From NCBI RefSeq assembly GCF_020873875.1, contig NZ_JAHWGU010000005.1, positions 248,001 through 312,000 on the forward strand: a DNA stretch of 64,000 nt, given 5' to 3'. The notes under the pieces are model-generated. The model was not told where the DNA came from. It searched no databases and saw nothing but the letters and a program-made list of their open reading frames with translations. Below, piece by piece: positions 20,789 through 29,357 of this stretch (position 1 is the first letter of the stretch; the number at the start of each line of letters is the position of its first letter). The DNA comes from Actinoplanes sp. DH11. Its GTDB lineage: Bacteria; Actinomycetota; Actinomycetes; Mycobacteriales; Micromonosporaceae. Both the position numbers and the translations under genes were made by a program.

Positions 20789-20953
20789 TCAGTCGGCGGC
20801 CGGTTCGGCGGCCTCGTTGACCCGCTCGTGCAGCTTCTGCCGGATCTCCTCGGGGGTGTACGCCCGGCGCCGCCGCTCCGCCCGGGCGATCACCGCGCCC
20901 GTCGCCGCGACGCCCGCCAGCCCTGCCAGTCCCGCAATCTTCCACCAACGCAT
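20789..20953 (-). CDS. Small membrane-anchored protein (54 aa)
   Basis: Frame RC from 20953: MRWWKIAGLAGLAGVAATGA, then VIARAERRRRAYTPEEIRQKL and an acidic end. It has one short hydrophobic helix, a basic stop-transfer patch and an amphipathic tail. Codon use is G/C-rich at third positions like real genes. No strong ribosome site is seen. It lies in the gap between two plus-strand genes. Function unknown. Confidence 0.6.
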   Translation of the reverse strand: MRWWKIAGLAGLAGVAATGAVIARAERRRRAYTPEEIRQKLHERVNEAAEPAAD

Positions 20954-20970
20954 CAGCTGAGGATAGACAC

Positions 20971-21621
20971 GTGGTTGCCGAACTCAGCCTCGACGAGGCC
21001 ATCGACCTGACGCGTACGGGTGACATCTGGATCTTCCGGGGCCGGTCCGGCCCGGACCGTGCCATCCAGGCGCTCACCAACAGCCCGGTGAACCACGTCG
21101 GCATGTCCCTGGTCATCGACGACATGCCGCCGCTCATGTGGCACGCCGAACTGGGCAGGTCCCTGCCCGACATGTGGTCCGGCAACTTCCAGCGCGGCGT
21201 GCAGCTGCACGACCTGCGCGACGCGGTCACGGTGTGGGCCCGGCGGTACGGCCAGCGGGGCTGGCTGCGCCAGCTCGACCCCGGCGTCACCCAGGAGATG
21301 GAGGACCAGGCGCTCAAGACGGTCGCCCGGCTGGACGGCACCCCGTTCCCGTCCACCTCGCAACTGGCCTTCCGGTGGCTGCGCGGCCGGGTGCCGCAGA
21401 TCCGGGTGCCGTGGAAACCGGGCGAGGTCAGCGACGCGACCCTGGAGAAGGCGTACTGCGCCGAGGTGGTCGCGATCACCTACGAGGACATGGGCCTGCT
21501 GCCGCGCGGCCGCAAGGCCAACTGGTACGACCCGGGCCGCTTCTGGTCCGGCGACGAGCTGGAGCTCTGTCCCGGTTACCGGCTCTCCGACGAGCTCGCG
21601 GTCCGCGTGCCGGAGGCCTGA
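20971..21621 (+). CDS. Putative permuted papain-fold (YiiX/NlpC-like) protein
   Basis: A 216-residue protein with the order expected for a circularly permuted NlpC/P60 enzyme: GDIWIFRG, then the His in NSPVNHVGMSL (His42), and late in the sequence the Cys in KAYCAEVVA (Cys163). The family includes YiiX-like amidases and lipid-acting hydrolases. The substrate is unknown and no signal peptide is seen. The GTG at 20971 follows GAGGATAG. The assignment rests on pattern, not on alignment. Confidence 0.6.
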   Translation: MVAELSLDEAIDLTRTGDIWIFRGRSGPDRAIQALTNSPVNHVGMSLVIDDMPPLMWHAELGRSLPDMWSGNFQRGVQLHDLRDAVTVWARRYGQRGWLRQLDPGVTQEMEDQALKTVARLDGTPFPSTSQLAFRWLRGRVPQIRVPWKPGEVSDATLEKAYCAEVVAITYEDMGLLPRGRKANWYDPGRFWSGDELELCPGYRLSDELAVRVPEA

Positions 21622-21668
21622 ACGAAGCCCGGCCGGACGATGCCCCGGCCGGAGGCTTGAACGAAGCC
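21609..21668. repeat. 21-bp duplication spanning a stop codon
   Basis: GCCGGAGGCCTGAACGAAGCC (21609-21629) recurs with one change at 21648-21668, offset by 39 bases. The first copy contains the stop codon of the papain-like gene (21619-21621) and the second carries the same TGA after it. Confidence 0.8.
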
Positions 21669-21709
21669 GGCCGGCCGGCCCCACCGCACGGGTGGGAGCC
21701 GGCCGGCCG
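21668..21709. terminator. Two-way terminator between convergent genes
   Basis: Stem of about 18 bp with one bulged A (21668-21685 with 21691-21709), loop GCACG. It sits between the plus-strand papain-like gene and the minus-strand helicase gene. There is no U-run, as is usual for GC-rich actinobacteria. Confidence 0.7.
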
Positions 21710-21740
21710 TCTGGCTCAGCGGGCGGTGGCGATCACCGGA

Positions 21741-23318
21741 TCAGCGGGCGGAGCGGCGGTTACCGGTACGCGCCGAGAAGGCGGCCGCGCCGCCGGCGGA
21801 GGCGGGACGCTGCTGCGGCGTACCCGTGCGGCTCCGTGCCTGGCCCGAGCCCCGTGCGGCGCCCGCGGTGCGCGCCTGGCCGTTGCTGTGCGCCTGGCCG
21901 GACCGGGGCTGACCCGAGCGGGCCTGCCCGGACCGTGCCGGGTTGCCCTCCGGCGTGCCGGCGGACTTGCGGGCCGGGCGCGAACCCCCGGCCGCCGCGT
22001 CGGACTGCTTGGCACGCGCGTCCGGGGTCGCGCCGGCACCCGCCGGACGCCTGCCCCGGCCGCCACGACGGCGACGTGAGTCACCGGCGCCGTCCGGGTC
22101 GGTGTCGCGGTCGCTGACCGGTGCGGGCATGGCGACCGCGGCGGACGGTGCGGCGAACGTGCGCTCGCCCGGCGCCAGCTCGGCGAGCAGGGTGTCGCCC
22201 GGCCGGGTGCGGCGCGTGGTCGGCCGGATGCCGGCCTTACGGGTCAGGTCGCGCACGTCGGCCTGCTGGTCGTCGGTCATCAGGGTGATCACCGTGCCGC
22301 GGGCGCCGGCCCGGGCGGTCCGGCCGGACCGGTGCAGGTACGCCTTGTGCTCGACCGGCGGGTCGGCGTGGATGACCAGCGCCACGTCGTCGACGTGGAT
22401 GCCACGGGCCGCGATGTCGGTGGCGACGAGCGTGCCGGCCGTGCCGTCGGAGAACGCGGAGAGGTTGCGGTTGCGGGCGTTCTGCGCCAGGTTGCCGTGC
22501 AGTTCGACGGCGGGCACACCGGCCGCGTTCAGCTGCCGGGTCAGCACCTTGGCGCGCCGCTTGGTCCGGGTGAACACCACGGAGCGGCCGGGCGCGGCGA
22601 GCAGGTCGACGAGCACACCGAACCGGTCGTCGTGCGTGACGTGCAGCACGTGGTGGTCCATCTCGATCGGCGCCTGCGCGGCCGAGTCGACGTGGTGCGT
22701 CACCGGGTCGCGCATGAAGCGCTGCACCAGCACGTCGACGCCGTTGTCCAGAGTGGCGGAGAAGAGCAGCCGCTGACCGCGGGCCGGTGTCTGCGACATG
22801 AGCCGCCGCACCACCGGCAGGAAGCCCAGGTCGGCCATGTGGTCGGCCTCGTCCAGGACGGTGATCTCCACATCGTCCAGGGCGGCGTGCCCGTTGCGGA
22901 TGTGGTCGTCGAGCCGGCCCGGGCAGGCGACGAGCACGTCGACACCGGCCTTCAGCGCCTTGATCTGCGGGTTGGCGCCGACCCCGCCGAAGACCACCAG
23001 GGTGCGCAGGCCGGCCGCGTCGGCGAGCGGGCGCAGGGTGGCCTCGATCTGGGTGGCGAGCTCCCGGGTGGGCGCCAGGATCAGCGCACGCGGGCGGCCG
23101 GACCGGGCCGCGCGGGAGGCGGCGGCCAGGCGGGCCACCAGCGGGATGACGAAGGCGTACGTCTTGCCGGAACCGGTGCGGCCCCGGCCGAGAACGTCAC
23201 GGCCGGCGAGGGTGTCGGGCAGTGTGGCGGCCTGGATCGGAAACGGGGTGGTGATGCCGAGTCCGGTGAGCGCCGTGGTGAGGACGGCGGGCACGCCGAG
23301 CTCGGAAAAGGTGGTCAT
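21741..23318 (-). CDS. DEAD-box RNA helicase
   Basis: A 525-residue ATP-dependent RNA helicase. Q-motif with Gln29, motif I GRTGSGKT (Lys52), Ia PTRELATQI, II VLDEADHMADLGF, III SAT, and VI YLHRSGRTARAG are all present. The last 110 or so residues form a basic, disordered tail rich in Gly/Gln/Arg/Ser (repeats of SGQARSGQ type), a usual RNA-binding tail for this family. The ATG at 23318 (MTTFSELGVP) starts the Q-motif region directly. The 245-base gap to the divergent sigma gene gives it a long leader, as cold-inducible helicases often have. Confidence 0.93.
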   Translation of the reverse strand: MTTFSELGVPAVLTTALTGLGITTPFPIQAATLPDTLAGRDVLGRGRTGSGKTYAFVIPLVARLAAASRAARSGRPRALILAPTRELATQIEATLRPLADAAGLRTLVVFGGVGANPQIKALKAGVDVLVACPGRLDDHIRNGHAALDDVEITVLDEADHMADLGFLPVVRRLMSQTPARGQRLLFSATLDNGVDVLVQRFMRDPVTHHVDSAAQAPIEMDHHVLHVTHDDRFGVLVDLLAAPGRSVVFTRTKRRAKVLTRQLNAAGVPAVELHGNLAQNARNRNLSAFSDGTAGTLVATDIAARGIHVDDVALVIHADPPVEHKAYLHRSGRTARAGARGTVITLMTDDQQADVRDLTRKAGIRPTTRRTRPGDTLLAELAPGERTFAAPSAAVAMPAPVSDRDTDPDGAGDSRRRRGGRGRRPAGAGATPDARAKQSDAAAGGSRPARKSAGTPEGNPARSGQARSGQPRSGQAHSNGQARTAGAARGSGQARSRTGTPQQRPASAGGAAAFSARTGNRRSAR

Positions 23319-23563
23319 ATAAGAGCGAACTCCAAGGTCGTCGAGAATCGTCCTGCCCGGCGCTGACCATTTTCCCGGCCGCGGCGCGTGGTGGTCGATC
23401 CGAGTGCGGCCTGGACCAGACGGGTGGCCGCTCCAGATCATTGTACCGGGCACGATCCGCAACCGGTTCGCACCCGACGGCGAACCGTGCCGCACTCAGC
23501 AGGCCGGATCTTTCTCCTCAGCGCCGGGATCCCCGCCCGGCAGGCGATCGAGGAGACCCCCTG

Positions 23564-24421
23564 ATGACCGGTGACACCCCTGTGACCGAGAGGCGTGGCG
23601 AAGACATCGTACGGGCGAACATGCCGCTCGTCGGGCATCTGGTCCGGGAGATGCTGGCCCGGGTCCCCGCGCACGTCAACCGCGACGACCTGCTCTCGGC
23701 CGGCTACGCGGCCCTGGTCGCGGCGGCCCGCGGCTTCGACCCGGAGCGCGGCGTGCCGTTCCCCCGGTTCGCCGCCACCCGGATCCGCGGCGCCCTGGTG
23801 GACGAGCTGCGCGGCCTGGACTGGGCCAGCCGCTCGGTGCGGCAGCGGGCCCGGCGTACCGACTCGGCCCGCGAGGAACTGATGGCCGAGCTGGGCCGGA
23901 CGCCCACCGTGCGGGAGGTCGCCGAGCGGCTCGGCTGCACGGTGGAGGACCTGGAGGCTGCCGAGGACGACGTGCACCGCGCCACCGTCTTCAGCCTCCA
24001 GGGCTTCGCCACCGCGACCGCCGACGACATGGTCACCGAGCCGGGCGCCGGGCCCGAGGAGATGCTGCTGCGGCGGGAGCGCTTCGGCTACCTGCGGGAC
24101 GCGGTCGAGGCGCTGCCGGAGCGGCTGCGGGTGGTGGTGCGCGGCTACTTCTTCGAGGAGCGGCCGATGGCCCAGATCGCCGCCGAGCTCGGGGTCAGCG
24201 AGTCGCGGGTGTCACAGTTGCGTGCCGAGGCGCTGGTGCTGCTGCGCGACGGGATGAACACCCACCTGGACCCGGCGCTGGCGGCGCAGGCCCCGCCCAA
24301 GGAGGGCTGTGTGGCCCGGCGCCGGGCGGCGTACTACGACAGGATCGCGACCCGCGGGACGCTGCGTACCCGGCTCGCGATGACCAGCACCGACGGCCTG
24401 CCCATGTCGGTCGCCGCCTAG
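23564..24421 (+). CDS. WhiG/FliA-type (group 3) sigma factor, paralog 1
   Basis: A 285-residue sigma factor with region 2 (MPLVGHLVREMLARVP, DDLLSAGYAAL, FDPERGVPFPRFAATRIRGALVDELRGLDWASRSVR), region 3 (ELGRTPTVREVAERLG) and region 4 (ERPMAQIAAELGVSESRVSQLRAEAL). The shape is that of FliA/WhiG sigma factors, which drive motility or sporulation genes. The ATG at 23564 has GAGGAG upstream. A close paralog lies on the opposite strand at 27711-28622, with no gaps between the two over most of their length. Confidence 0.92.
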   Translation: MTGDTPVTERRGEDIVRANMPLVGHLVREMLARVPAHVNRDDLLSAGYAALVAAARGFDPERGVPFPRFAATRIRGALVDELRGLDWASRSVRQRARRTDSAREELMAELGRTPTVREVAERLGCTVEDLEAAEDDVHRATVFSLQGFATATADDMVTEPGAGPEEMLLRRERFGYLRDAVEALPERLRVVVRGYFFEERPMAQIAAELGVSESRVSQLRAEALVLLRDGMNTHLDPALAAQAPPKEGCVARRRAAYYDRIATRGTLRTRLAMTSTDGLPMSVAA

Positions 24422-24495
24422 CCCGCCACGGCCGCACCCACTCCGGCCACCCAGTCCGGCCCGCACGGGCCGGCCCGAGACGTCCCAGGTTGGAC

Positions 24496-24524
24496 GGGGC
24501 CCGCCGCGGTTCGCGGCGGGCCCC
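24496..24524. terminator. Strong two-way terminator hairpin
   Basis: GGGGCCCGCCGCG (24496-24508) pairs with CGCGGCGGGCCCC (24512-24524) around GTT. A second smaller hairpin, CCGGCCCG/CGGGCCGG, lies just before it near 24457-24474. It separates the convergent sigma and lipoprotein genes. Confidence 0.8.
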
Positions 24525-24532
24525 GGCATCAC

Positions 24533-25048
24533 TCAGGCACTCGCGCAGGTCCCGGCCTTCTTCTGGGCGGCGATCGCCTTCGCCGCGCCGAGCTTGTAGA
24601 GCGCCAGGCCCTCCTTGGCCGGCTCCAGCTTCCAGGCGTCGGCCTCGTAGACCATCGTGTAGGACTGCGCCGCGACGAGCTGCTTCGCGATCACGATGGC
24701 CCGGTCGGCGCCCTCCATCCGGGCACTCGTCAGCTGGATCGCGAGGCCCTTGCGCGAGCAGGCCTCGTTGAGCTTGATGTAGTCGACCTTGCTGATCGCC
24801 TTCTTGCCGGCCGAGGTGTAGAGCTCCCAGGCGCCGGCGAAGTCCCCGCCGCTGAACCGGTCGAACACCGTCTGCGCGGCCGCCTTCGCGCCGTCGATCG
24901 TCTTCGGCTCCGGGCCGCCGGCCGCAGCGGCGGCGTTGCCGGCCGGGACCTCGGCATCGTCGGAGCAGCCGGCGGTGACGCCGAGGGTGGCGATCGCGGC
25001 GAGGGCCACGGCGCCGAGACGACGGTTGAACGGGTGGTTGTAGTCCAT
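24533..25048 (-). CDS. Secreted lipoprotein with NTF2-like fold
   Basis: A 171-residue protein with a lipoprotein signal ending in VTAGC (Cys28), an Ala/Gly linker, and a small alpha+beta domain beginning AAAQTVFDRFSGGDFAGAWELYTSAGK, typical of NTF2-like/DUF4878-type surface proteins. Such domains bind small ligands or act as scaffolds; the role here is unknown. It sits between the two paralogous sigma genes. Confidence 0.75.
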   Translation of the reverse strand: MDYNHPFNRRLGAVALAAIATLGVTAGCSDDAEVPAGNAAAAAGGPEPKTIDGAKAAAQTVFDRFSGGDFAGAWELYTSAGKKAISKVDYIKLNEACSRKGLAIQLTSARMEGADRAIVIAKQLVAAQSYTMVYEADAWKLEPAKEGLALYKLGAAKAIAAQKKAGTCASA

Positions 25049-25191
25049 GACCCGGTTAATGACGGCCGGCCGCCGGGCGTAACGCCCCGGTGTGTCGAAG
25101 ACGGATTGCGGACACTCCCGCCCCGGCCCGTAACCTCCGCCGGATCGGCTAGTCTGGGCGTTTGCCGAATGCTGTGGCAGAAAAGCAAAAT

Positions 25192-25213
25192 GGCAACCAT
25201 CGGAATGGTTGCC
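25192..25213. promoter_or_regulatory. 9-bp inverted repeat upstream of helD
   Basis: GGCAACCAT (25192-25200) and ATGGTTGCC (25205-25213) are exact complements around CGGA, ending 33 bases before the TTG start. A -10-like TAGTCT (25150-25155) would place this in the 5' leader, as an RNA stem or an operator. It does not match the rifamycin-associated element I remember upstream of other helR genes. Confidence 0.55.
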
Positions 25214-25246
25214 AGCGCCGGAATGATAGCACGAAAAGGGGCGACT

Positions 25247-27541
25247 TTGTCAAGCTCGGACGCCGAGATCGATTCCGAACAGGCGTACTTGACCACGCTC
25301 TACGGGCGATTGGACCAGCTGCGTGAGCAGGCCGACAGCCGGCTGCGTGGCATCCTGCTGGAGGCCGGTGGCACGCCGCAGGGCCGGGCGCAGCGCGAGG
25401 CCACCCGAAGCCACTACGCCGAACAACTCGCGCAGTTCAATTCGGTCGAGAACGGTCTCTGTTTCGGCCGGCTCGACTTCGCCGCGGACAATCCCCGCTA
25501 CATCGGCCGGCTCGGCCTCTTCGCCGAGGACCGGGATCGCGACCCGCTGCTCGTCGACTGGCGGGCACCCGCGGCGCGGCCGTTCTACCTCGCCACCGCG
25601 GTCAGCCCGGACGGCGTGACCCGCCGCCGCCACCTGCGCACCCGCGGCCGGGTGCTGACCGGCATCGACGACGAGGTGCTCGACATCTCGGCCGGCGACG
25701 GCACCGGGCGGGAGGACGTGACGGGCGAGGCGGCGCTGCTCTCCGCGCTCACCGCGAACCGCACCGGCCGGATGCGCGACATCGTCGAGACCATCCAGGC
25801 CGAGCAGGACGAGGTGATCCGTTCCGGACTGCCCGGCGTGCTGGTCGTGCAGGGTGGTCCGGGCACGGGCAAGACCGCGGTGGCTCTGCACCGGGCGGCC
25901 TACCTGCTCTACACCTACCGCGAGCAGCTGACCCGGTCCGGCGTGCTGATCCTCGGGCCCAACACGACGTTCCTGCGGTACATCTCCCAGGTGCTGCCGT
26001 CGCTCGCCGAGACCGGCGTGCTGCTGGCCACGCTCGGCGACATGTTCCCCGGCGTCCGGGCCCGGGCCGTCGAGCCGCCGGCCACCGCCGCGCTCAAGGG
26101 CAGCCTGCACATGCTCGACGTGCTCGACAACGCGGTCGCCGACCGGCAGACCGTGCCCGACGAGTTCGTCGAGGTCGACCACGACGGCTACCCGCTGCGG
26201 ATCGAGCGCTCGGTGCTCGAGGACGCCCGGTCCGCCGCCCGCCGCACCGAGCGCCCGCACAACGTGGCCCGGCAGGTCTTCGTGACCGAGGCGATCCACC
26301 AGCTATCCCTGCAGATCGCCGAGCGGATCGGCGCCGACCCGCTCGGGGGTGACAACCTGCTCTCCGAGGCCGACCTCGCCGAGACCCGCCGCGAGCTGCG
26401 GGAGGACATCGACGTGCAGCGGGCGCTCTTCGAGTTCTGGCCGGTGCTGACCCCGCGTCAGGTGCTGCGCGACCTGCTCAGCGACGCCGACCGGCTGGAG
26501 TCCGCCGGGTGCACCCCGGAGGAACGCGCCCTGCTGCTGCGCGAGCGGTCGGCCGGCTGGGCCCCCGCCGACGTCCCGCTGCTCGACGAACTGGCCGAAC
26601 TGCTGGGCGTCGACGACACGCTCAAGGCCCGGGAGAAGCAGCGGCAGCGCGAGGCGGCGATCGAGTACGCCGAGGGCGTCCTGGAGATCGTCGAAGGTTC
26701 CCGGTCGCTCGACTTCGAGGACGAGGGCACCGAGAAGGACGAGATCCTCTCCGCGCTCGACGTGGTGGACGCGAGCGCCTTCGTCGAACGGCACGAGGTG
26801 ATCGACACGCGGACCGCCGCCGAGCGCGCCGCGGCCGACCGGACCTGGATGTTCGGTCACGTGATCTGCGACGAGGCGCAGGAGCTGTCGCCGATGGCCT
26901 GGCGCCTGCTGATGCGCCGCTGCCCGAGCCGGTCGATGACCGTGGTCGGTGACGTGGCGCAGACCTCGGAGCTGGCCGGCACGACGACCTGGGAGCAGGT
27001 CTTCGAGCCGTACGTCGCGCAGCGCTGGCGCCTGGTCGAGCTGACCGTCAACTACCGCACCCCGGCCGAGGTGATGGCGGTCGCGGCGGACGTGCTCGCC
27101 GCCGTCGACCCGGCACTGCGGCCGCCGCGCTCGGTGCGTTCGGCCGGCGTGACGCCGTGGGCGCGCCGGGTGCCGCCCGCCGGCCTCGCCGAGGAACTGA
27201 TCGCGGACGTCCGCAAGGAGGCCGCGCTGATCGAGGAGGGTCGCCTCGGCGTGCTCGTGCCGGAACGGCTGGAGGCGACGCTGGGGGCGGCCCTCGTGGA
27301 CGCCGTGCCCGGTGCGGCCGTCGGCGAGCAACCGGACCTGCTCAACCACGTGGTGCTGATGACGGTGCGCCAAGCGAAGGGCCTGGAGTTCGACTCGGTT
27401 CTGGTGATCGAGCCGGGGGAGATCCTCGCGGAGAGTCCACGGGGTCTCTCCGACCTCTACGTGGCGGTCACCCGGGCCACGCGGCGGCTCGGGGTGCTCC
27501 ACACGGACCGGCTCCCGGAGGTCCTGTCCAGCCTCGCCTGA
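25247..27541 (+). CDS. helD: HelD/HelR-type RNA polymerase-associated helicase-like ATPase
   Basis: A 764-residue UvrD-like superfamily 1 motor of the actinobacterial HelD class, which releases stalled RNA polymerase from DNA and in some species displaces rifamycins. It has an N-terminal coiled-coil (EQAYLTTLYGRLDQLREQAD), Walker A GGPGTGKT (203-210), a long inserted middle domain, motif II CDEAQELSPMAWRLL, motif III VVGDVAQTSE, and C-terminal motifs TVRQAKGLEFDSVLVIEP and YVAVTRATRRL. I chose the TTG at 25247, with AAAAGGGG six bases upstream, because the family N-terminus begins there. The frame is open back to 25034 without support. Confidence 0.9.
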   Translation: MSSSDAEIDSEQAYLTTLYGRLDQLREQADSRLRGILLEAGGTPQGRAQREATRSHYAEQLAQFNSVENGLCFGRLDFAADNPRYIGRLGLFAEDRDRDPLLVDWRAPAARPFYLATAVSPDGVTRRRHLRTRGRVLTGIDDEVLDISAGDGTGREDVTGEAALLSALTANRTGRMRDIVETIQAEQDEVIRSGLPGVLVVQGGPGTGKTAVALHRAAYLLYTYREQLTRSGVLILGPNTTFLRYISQVLPSLAETGVLLATLGDMFPGVRARAVEPPATAALKGSLHMLDVLDNAVADRQTVPDEFVEVDHDGYPLRIERSVLEDARSAARRTERPHNVARQVFVTEAIHQLSLQIAERIGADPLGGDNLLSEADLAETRRELREDIDVQRALFEFWPVLTPRQVLRDLLSDADRLESAGCTPEERALLLRERSAGWAPADVPLLDELAELLGVDDTLKAREKQRQREAAIEYAEGVLEIVEGSRSLDFEDEGTEKDEILSALDVVDASAFVERHEVIDTRTAAERAAADRTWMFGHVICDEAQELSPMAWRLLMRRCPSRSMTVVGDVAQTSELAGTTTWEQVFEPYVAQRWRLVELTVNYRTPAEVMAVAADVLAAVDPALRPPRSVRSAGVTPWARRVPPAGLAEELIADVRKEAALIEEGRLGVLVPERLEATLGAALVDAVPGAAVGEQPDLLNHVVLMTVRQAKGLEFDSVLVIEPGEILAESPRGLSDLYVAVTRATRRLGVLHTDRLPEVLSSLA

Positions 27542-27593
27542 GATCCGGCCGCAGGCGTGCCGGTCCCGCCCGAGATCCGGCCGGACGTGCACC

Positions 27594-27657
27594 GGCCTGG
27601 TCCGAGGTGCGGACGGAGGCGTACAGGCCTGGTCCGAGGTGCGGACGGAGGCGTACA
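27594..27657. repeat. Exact 32-bp tandem duplication after helD
   Basis: The 32 bases starting GGCCTGGTCCGAGGTGCGG at 27594 are repeated exactly at 27626. A shorter GAGATCCGGCCG repeat occurs at 27540 and 27572, the first copy overlapping the helD stop. Non-coding. Confidence 0.85.
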
Positions 27658-27664
27658 GCTGAAA

Positions 27665-27695
27665 AGGGCCCGGCGTCGCGATGACGCCGGGCCCT
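27665..27695 (-). terminator. Intrinsic terminator of sigma paralog 2
   Basis: AGGGCCCGGCGTC (27665-27677) and GACGCCGGGCCCT (27683-27695) form a perfect 13-bp stem with loop GCGAT. On the minus strand the stem is followed by TTTCAGC (TTTT counting the last stem pair), so it fits a terminator for the minus-strand sigma gene. It may also stop helD transcripts. Confidence 0.85.
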
Positions 27696-27710
27696 GGTCG
27701 TGCGGGTGAG

Positions 27711-28622
27711 TTACGCGGCAGCCTTGGCGAGGCCGCGGCCGAGGGTGGTGTGGCCGTGCTCGTTGGTCATGGCGAGGCGGCTGCGCAGGTTCGTGTTGCT
27801 GGCGATGTTGGCGTAGTAGGACGCGCGGCGGCGGGCCACGATGCTCTCCGGGTTCTCCGGGACCGGGGCGAGCTCCGGGTTGAGGTGGGTGTTCAGGCCG
27901 TCCTTGAGCAGGGACAGCGCCTCGGCGCGCAGCTGGCTGACGCGGCTCTCGGTGACGCCCAGGTCGGCGGCGATGTCGGCCATCGGGCGCTCCCGCAGGA
28001 AGTACTCGGTGACGACGGTCTGCAGGCGGTCCGGCAGCGAGGCGATCGCGTGGTGCAGGTAGCCGATCTGCTCGCGGCGCAGCAGCATCTCCTCCGGGCC
28101 CGGGGCACGCTCGGTGACCAGGTCGTCGGCGCTGCTGGTGGTGAAGCCCTGCAACGACAGCACGGTGGCGCGCTGCACGTCGGTGTCGGTGCGCTGCAGG
28201 TCGGTGGTGGTGGTGCCGAGCGCCTGGGCCAGCTCCTCCGCCGACGGGCTGCGGCCCAGCGTGGTGGTGAGCTCCTGGCGGGTGGTGTCGGTGTTGCGGG
28301 CCTTCGACCGCACCGAGCGGGTCGCCCAGTCCAGCGAGCGCAGCTCGTCGAGGAGCGCGCCGCGGATGCGGGTGCCGGCGAAGCGGTTGAACGGGACGCC
28401 GCGCTCCGGGTCGAAGCCACGGGCCGCGGTGACCAGGGCGTGCAGGCCGGCGCTGGTCAGGTCGTCGCGGTGGATGTGGTTGGGGATCCGGCTGAGCATG
28501 TCCCGCACCAGGTGGCCGACGAGCGGCATGTGCGTGCGGATCAGCTCCTCCTGCTCCGCGGCGGTGAGAACCGCGGCGGTGGTGGCGGCAAGGTCGGCAG
28601 CGATAGCCACGTTGCTGGTCAA
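27711..28622 (-). CDS. WhiG/FliA-type (group 3) sigma factor, paralog 2
   Basis: A 303-residue sigma factor, collinear with the one at 23564. It shares long identical blocks (MPLVGHLVR, ARGFDPERGVPF, GPEEMLLRRE, RPMADIAADLGVTESRVSQLRAEAL) but has its own N-terminus. Region 3 reads LGRSPSAEELAQALG. The TTG at 28622 follows GGGGGAGA by seven bases. The frame is open upstream to 28658 without a ribosome site. A gene pair from an old duplication is likely. Different region 2.4/4.2 details leave open whether promoter choice differs. Confidence 0.92.
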   Translation of the reverse strand: MTSNVAIAADLAATTAAVLTAAEQEELIRTHMPLVGHLVRDMLSRIPNHIHRDDLTSAGLHALVTAARGFDPERGVPFNRFAGTRIRGALLDELRSLDWATRSVRSKARNTDTTRQELTTTLGRSPSAEELAQALGTTTTDLQRTDTDVQRATVLSLQGFTTSSADDLVTERAPGPEEMLLRREQIGYLHHAIASLPDRLQTVVTEYFLRERPMADIAADLGVTESRVSQLRAEALSLLKDGLNTHLNPELAPVPENPESIVARRRASYYANIASNTNLRSRLAMTNEHGHTTLGRGLAKAAA

Positions 28623-28816
28623 GTCGTCTCCCCCGTGTGTGTCGGCGCCTTGCGGCACCGGCTGACAGGAGAAAGATTCGCGAGCGGAGGGTGCGCCACC
28701 GGGTCACTCACGGTTGCATGCCGGTTGTTCCGGGCAGGGCTTCCGCGGCGTTGTCCAGCTATCGGCGGCGGGCGGGCCGGCATGAGCATTCGGCGGGCCT
28801 GGCTACTGTGTGCCGC

Positions 28817-29317
28817 ATGAATCTAGGCGACACCGGCGCGGCGATCACCCTTCTGTCCGGCCTGCTCATCGCGATCGGCGCGGTCGGCGTGCTCCTGCCG
28901 GTGCTGCCCGGCCTGCTGCTCAGCTGGTCCGGCGTGCTGCTCTGGGCGCTCCTCGGCGAGGGCAGCGGCACGGTGCGGTGGCTGGTCCTGGGCGCCGCCA
29001 CGCTCATCGCCGCGGGCGGCCTGGTGATCAAGTTCCTCTGGCCGGGGAAGAAGCTGAAAAGCACCGGCGTCCCGACCTCGGCGCTGCTGGCCGGTGGGGT
29101 GCTCGGCCTGATCGGCTTCTTCGTGGTGCCGGTGATCGGCCTGGTGCTCGGCTTCGTGCTGGGGATCTGGCTGGTCGAGGTGAACCGGCTGGGCGCCGAG
29201 CGGGCCTGGCCGACGACCCGGTCCGCGATCGCCGCGGTCGGGCTCTCCCTGCTGGTGGAGCTGGCGGCGGCACTGGCGATGGCCCTGGTCTGGGTGTTCG
29301 GCCTCTTCGCCGCCTGA
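28817..29317 (+). CDS. DUF456 family membrane protein
   Basis: A 166-residue protein with about five hydrophobic segments rich in Gly/Ala/Leu, including the family-typical LLIAIGAVGVLLPVLPGLLL start and the central GFFVVPVIGLVLGFVLGIWLVE. A basic patch (WPGKKLKS) lies between helices 2 and 3. Function unknown. The ATG at 28817 begins at the first hydrophobic helix and is preferred to in-frame upstream starts. Confidence 0.85.
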   Translation: MNLGDTGAAITLLSGLLIAIGAVGVLLPVLPGLLLSWSGVLLWALLGEGSGTVRWLVLGAATLIAAGGLVIKFLWPGKKLKSTGVPTSALLAGGVLGLIGFFVVPVIGLVLGFVLGIWLVEVNRLGAERAWPTTRSAIAAVGLSLLVELAAALAMALVWVFGLFAA

Positions 29318-29357
29318 GCCGCCGGTTGCCCTGTCGACGCGGGGCTGACCGGGTGCC

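Noticed and set aside
25034..25246. N-terminal extension of HelD
   Set aside because: No ribosome site, overlaps the start of the divergent lipoprotein gene, and the sequence is unlike HelD N-termini.
25050..25246. Rifamycin-associated element upstream of helD
   Set aside because: I looked for a GGGGCTTGC-type dyad and found none; only the unrelated inverted repeat at 25192 is present.
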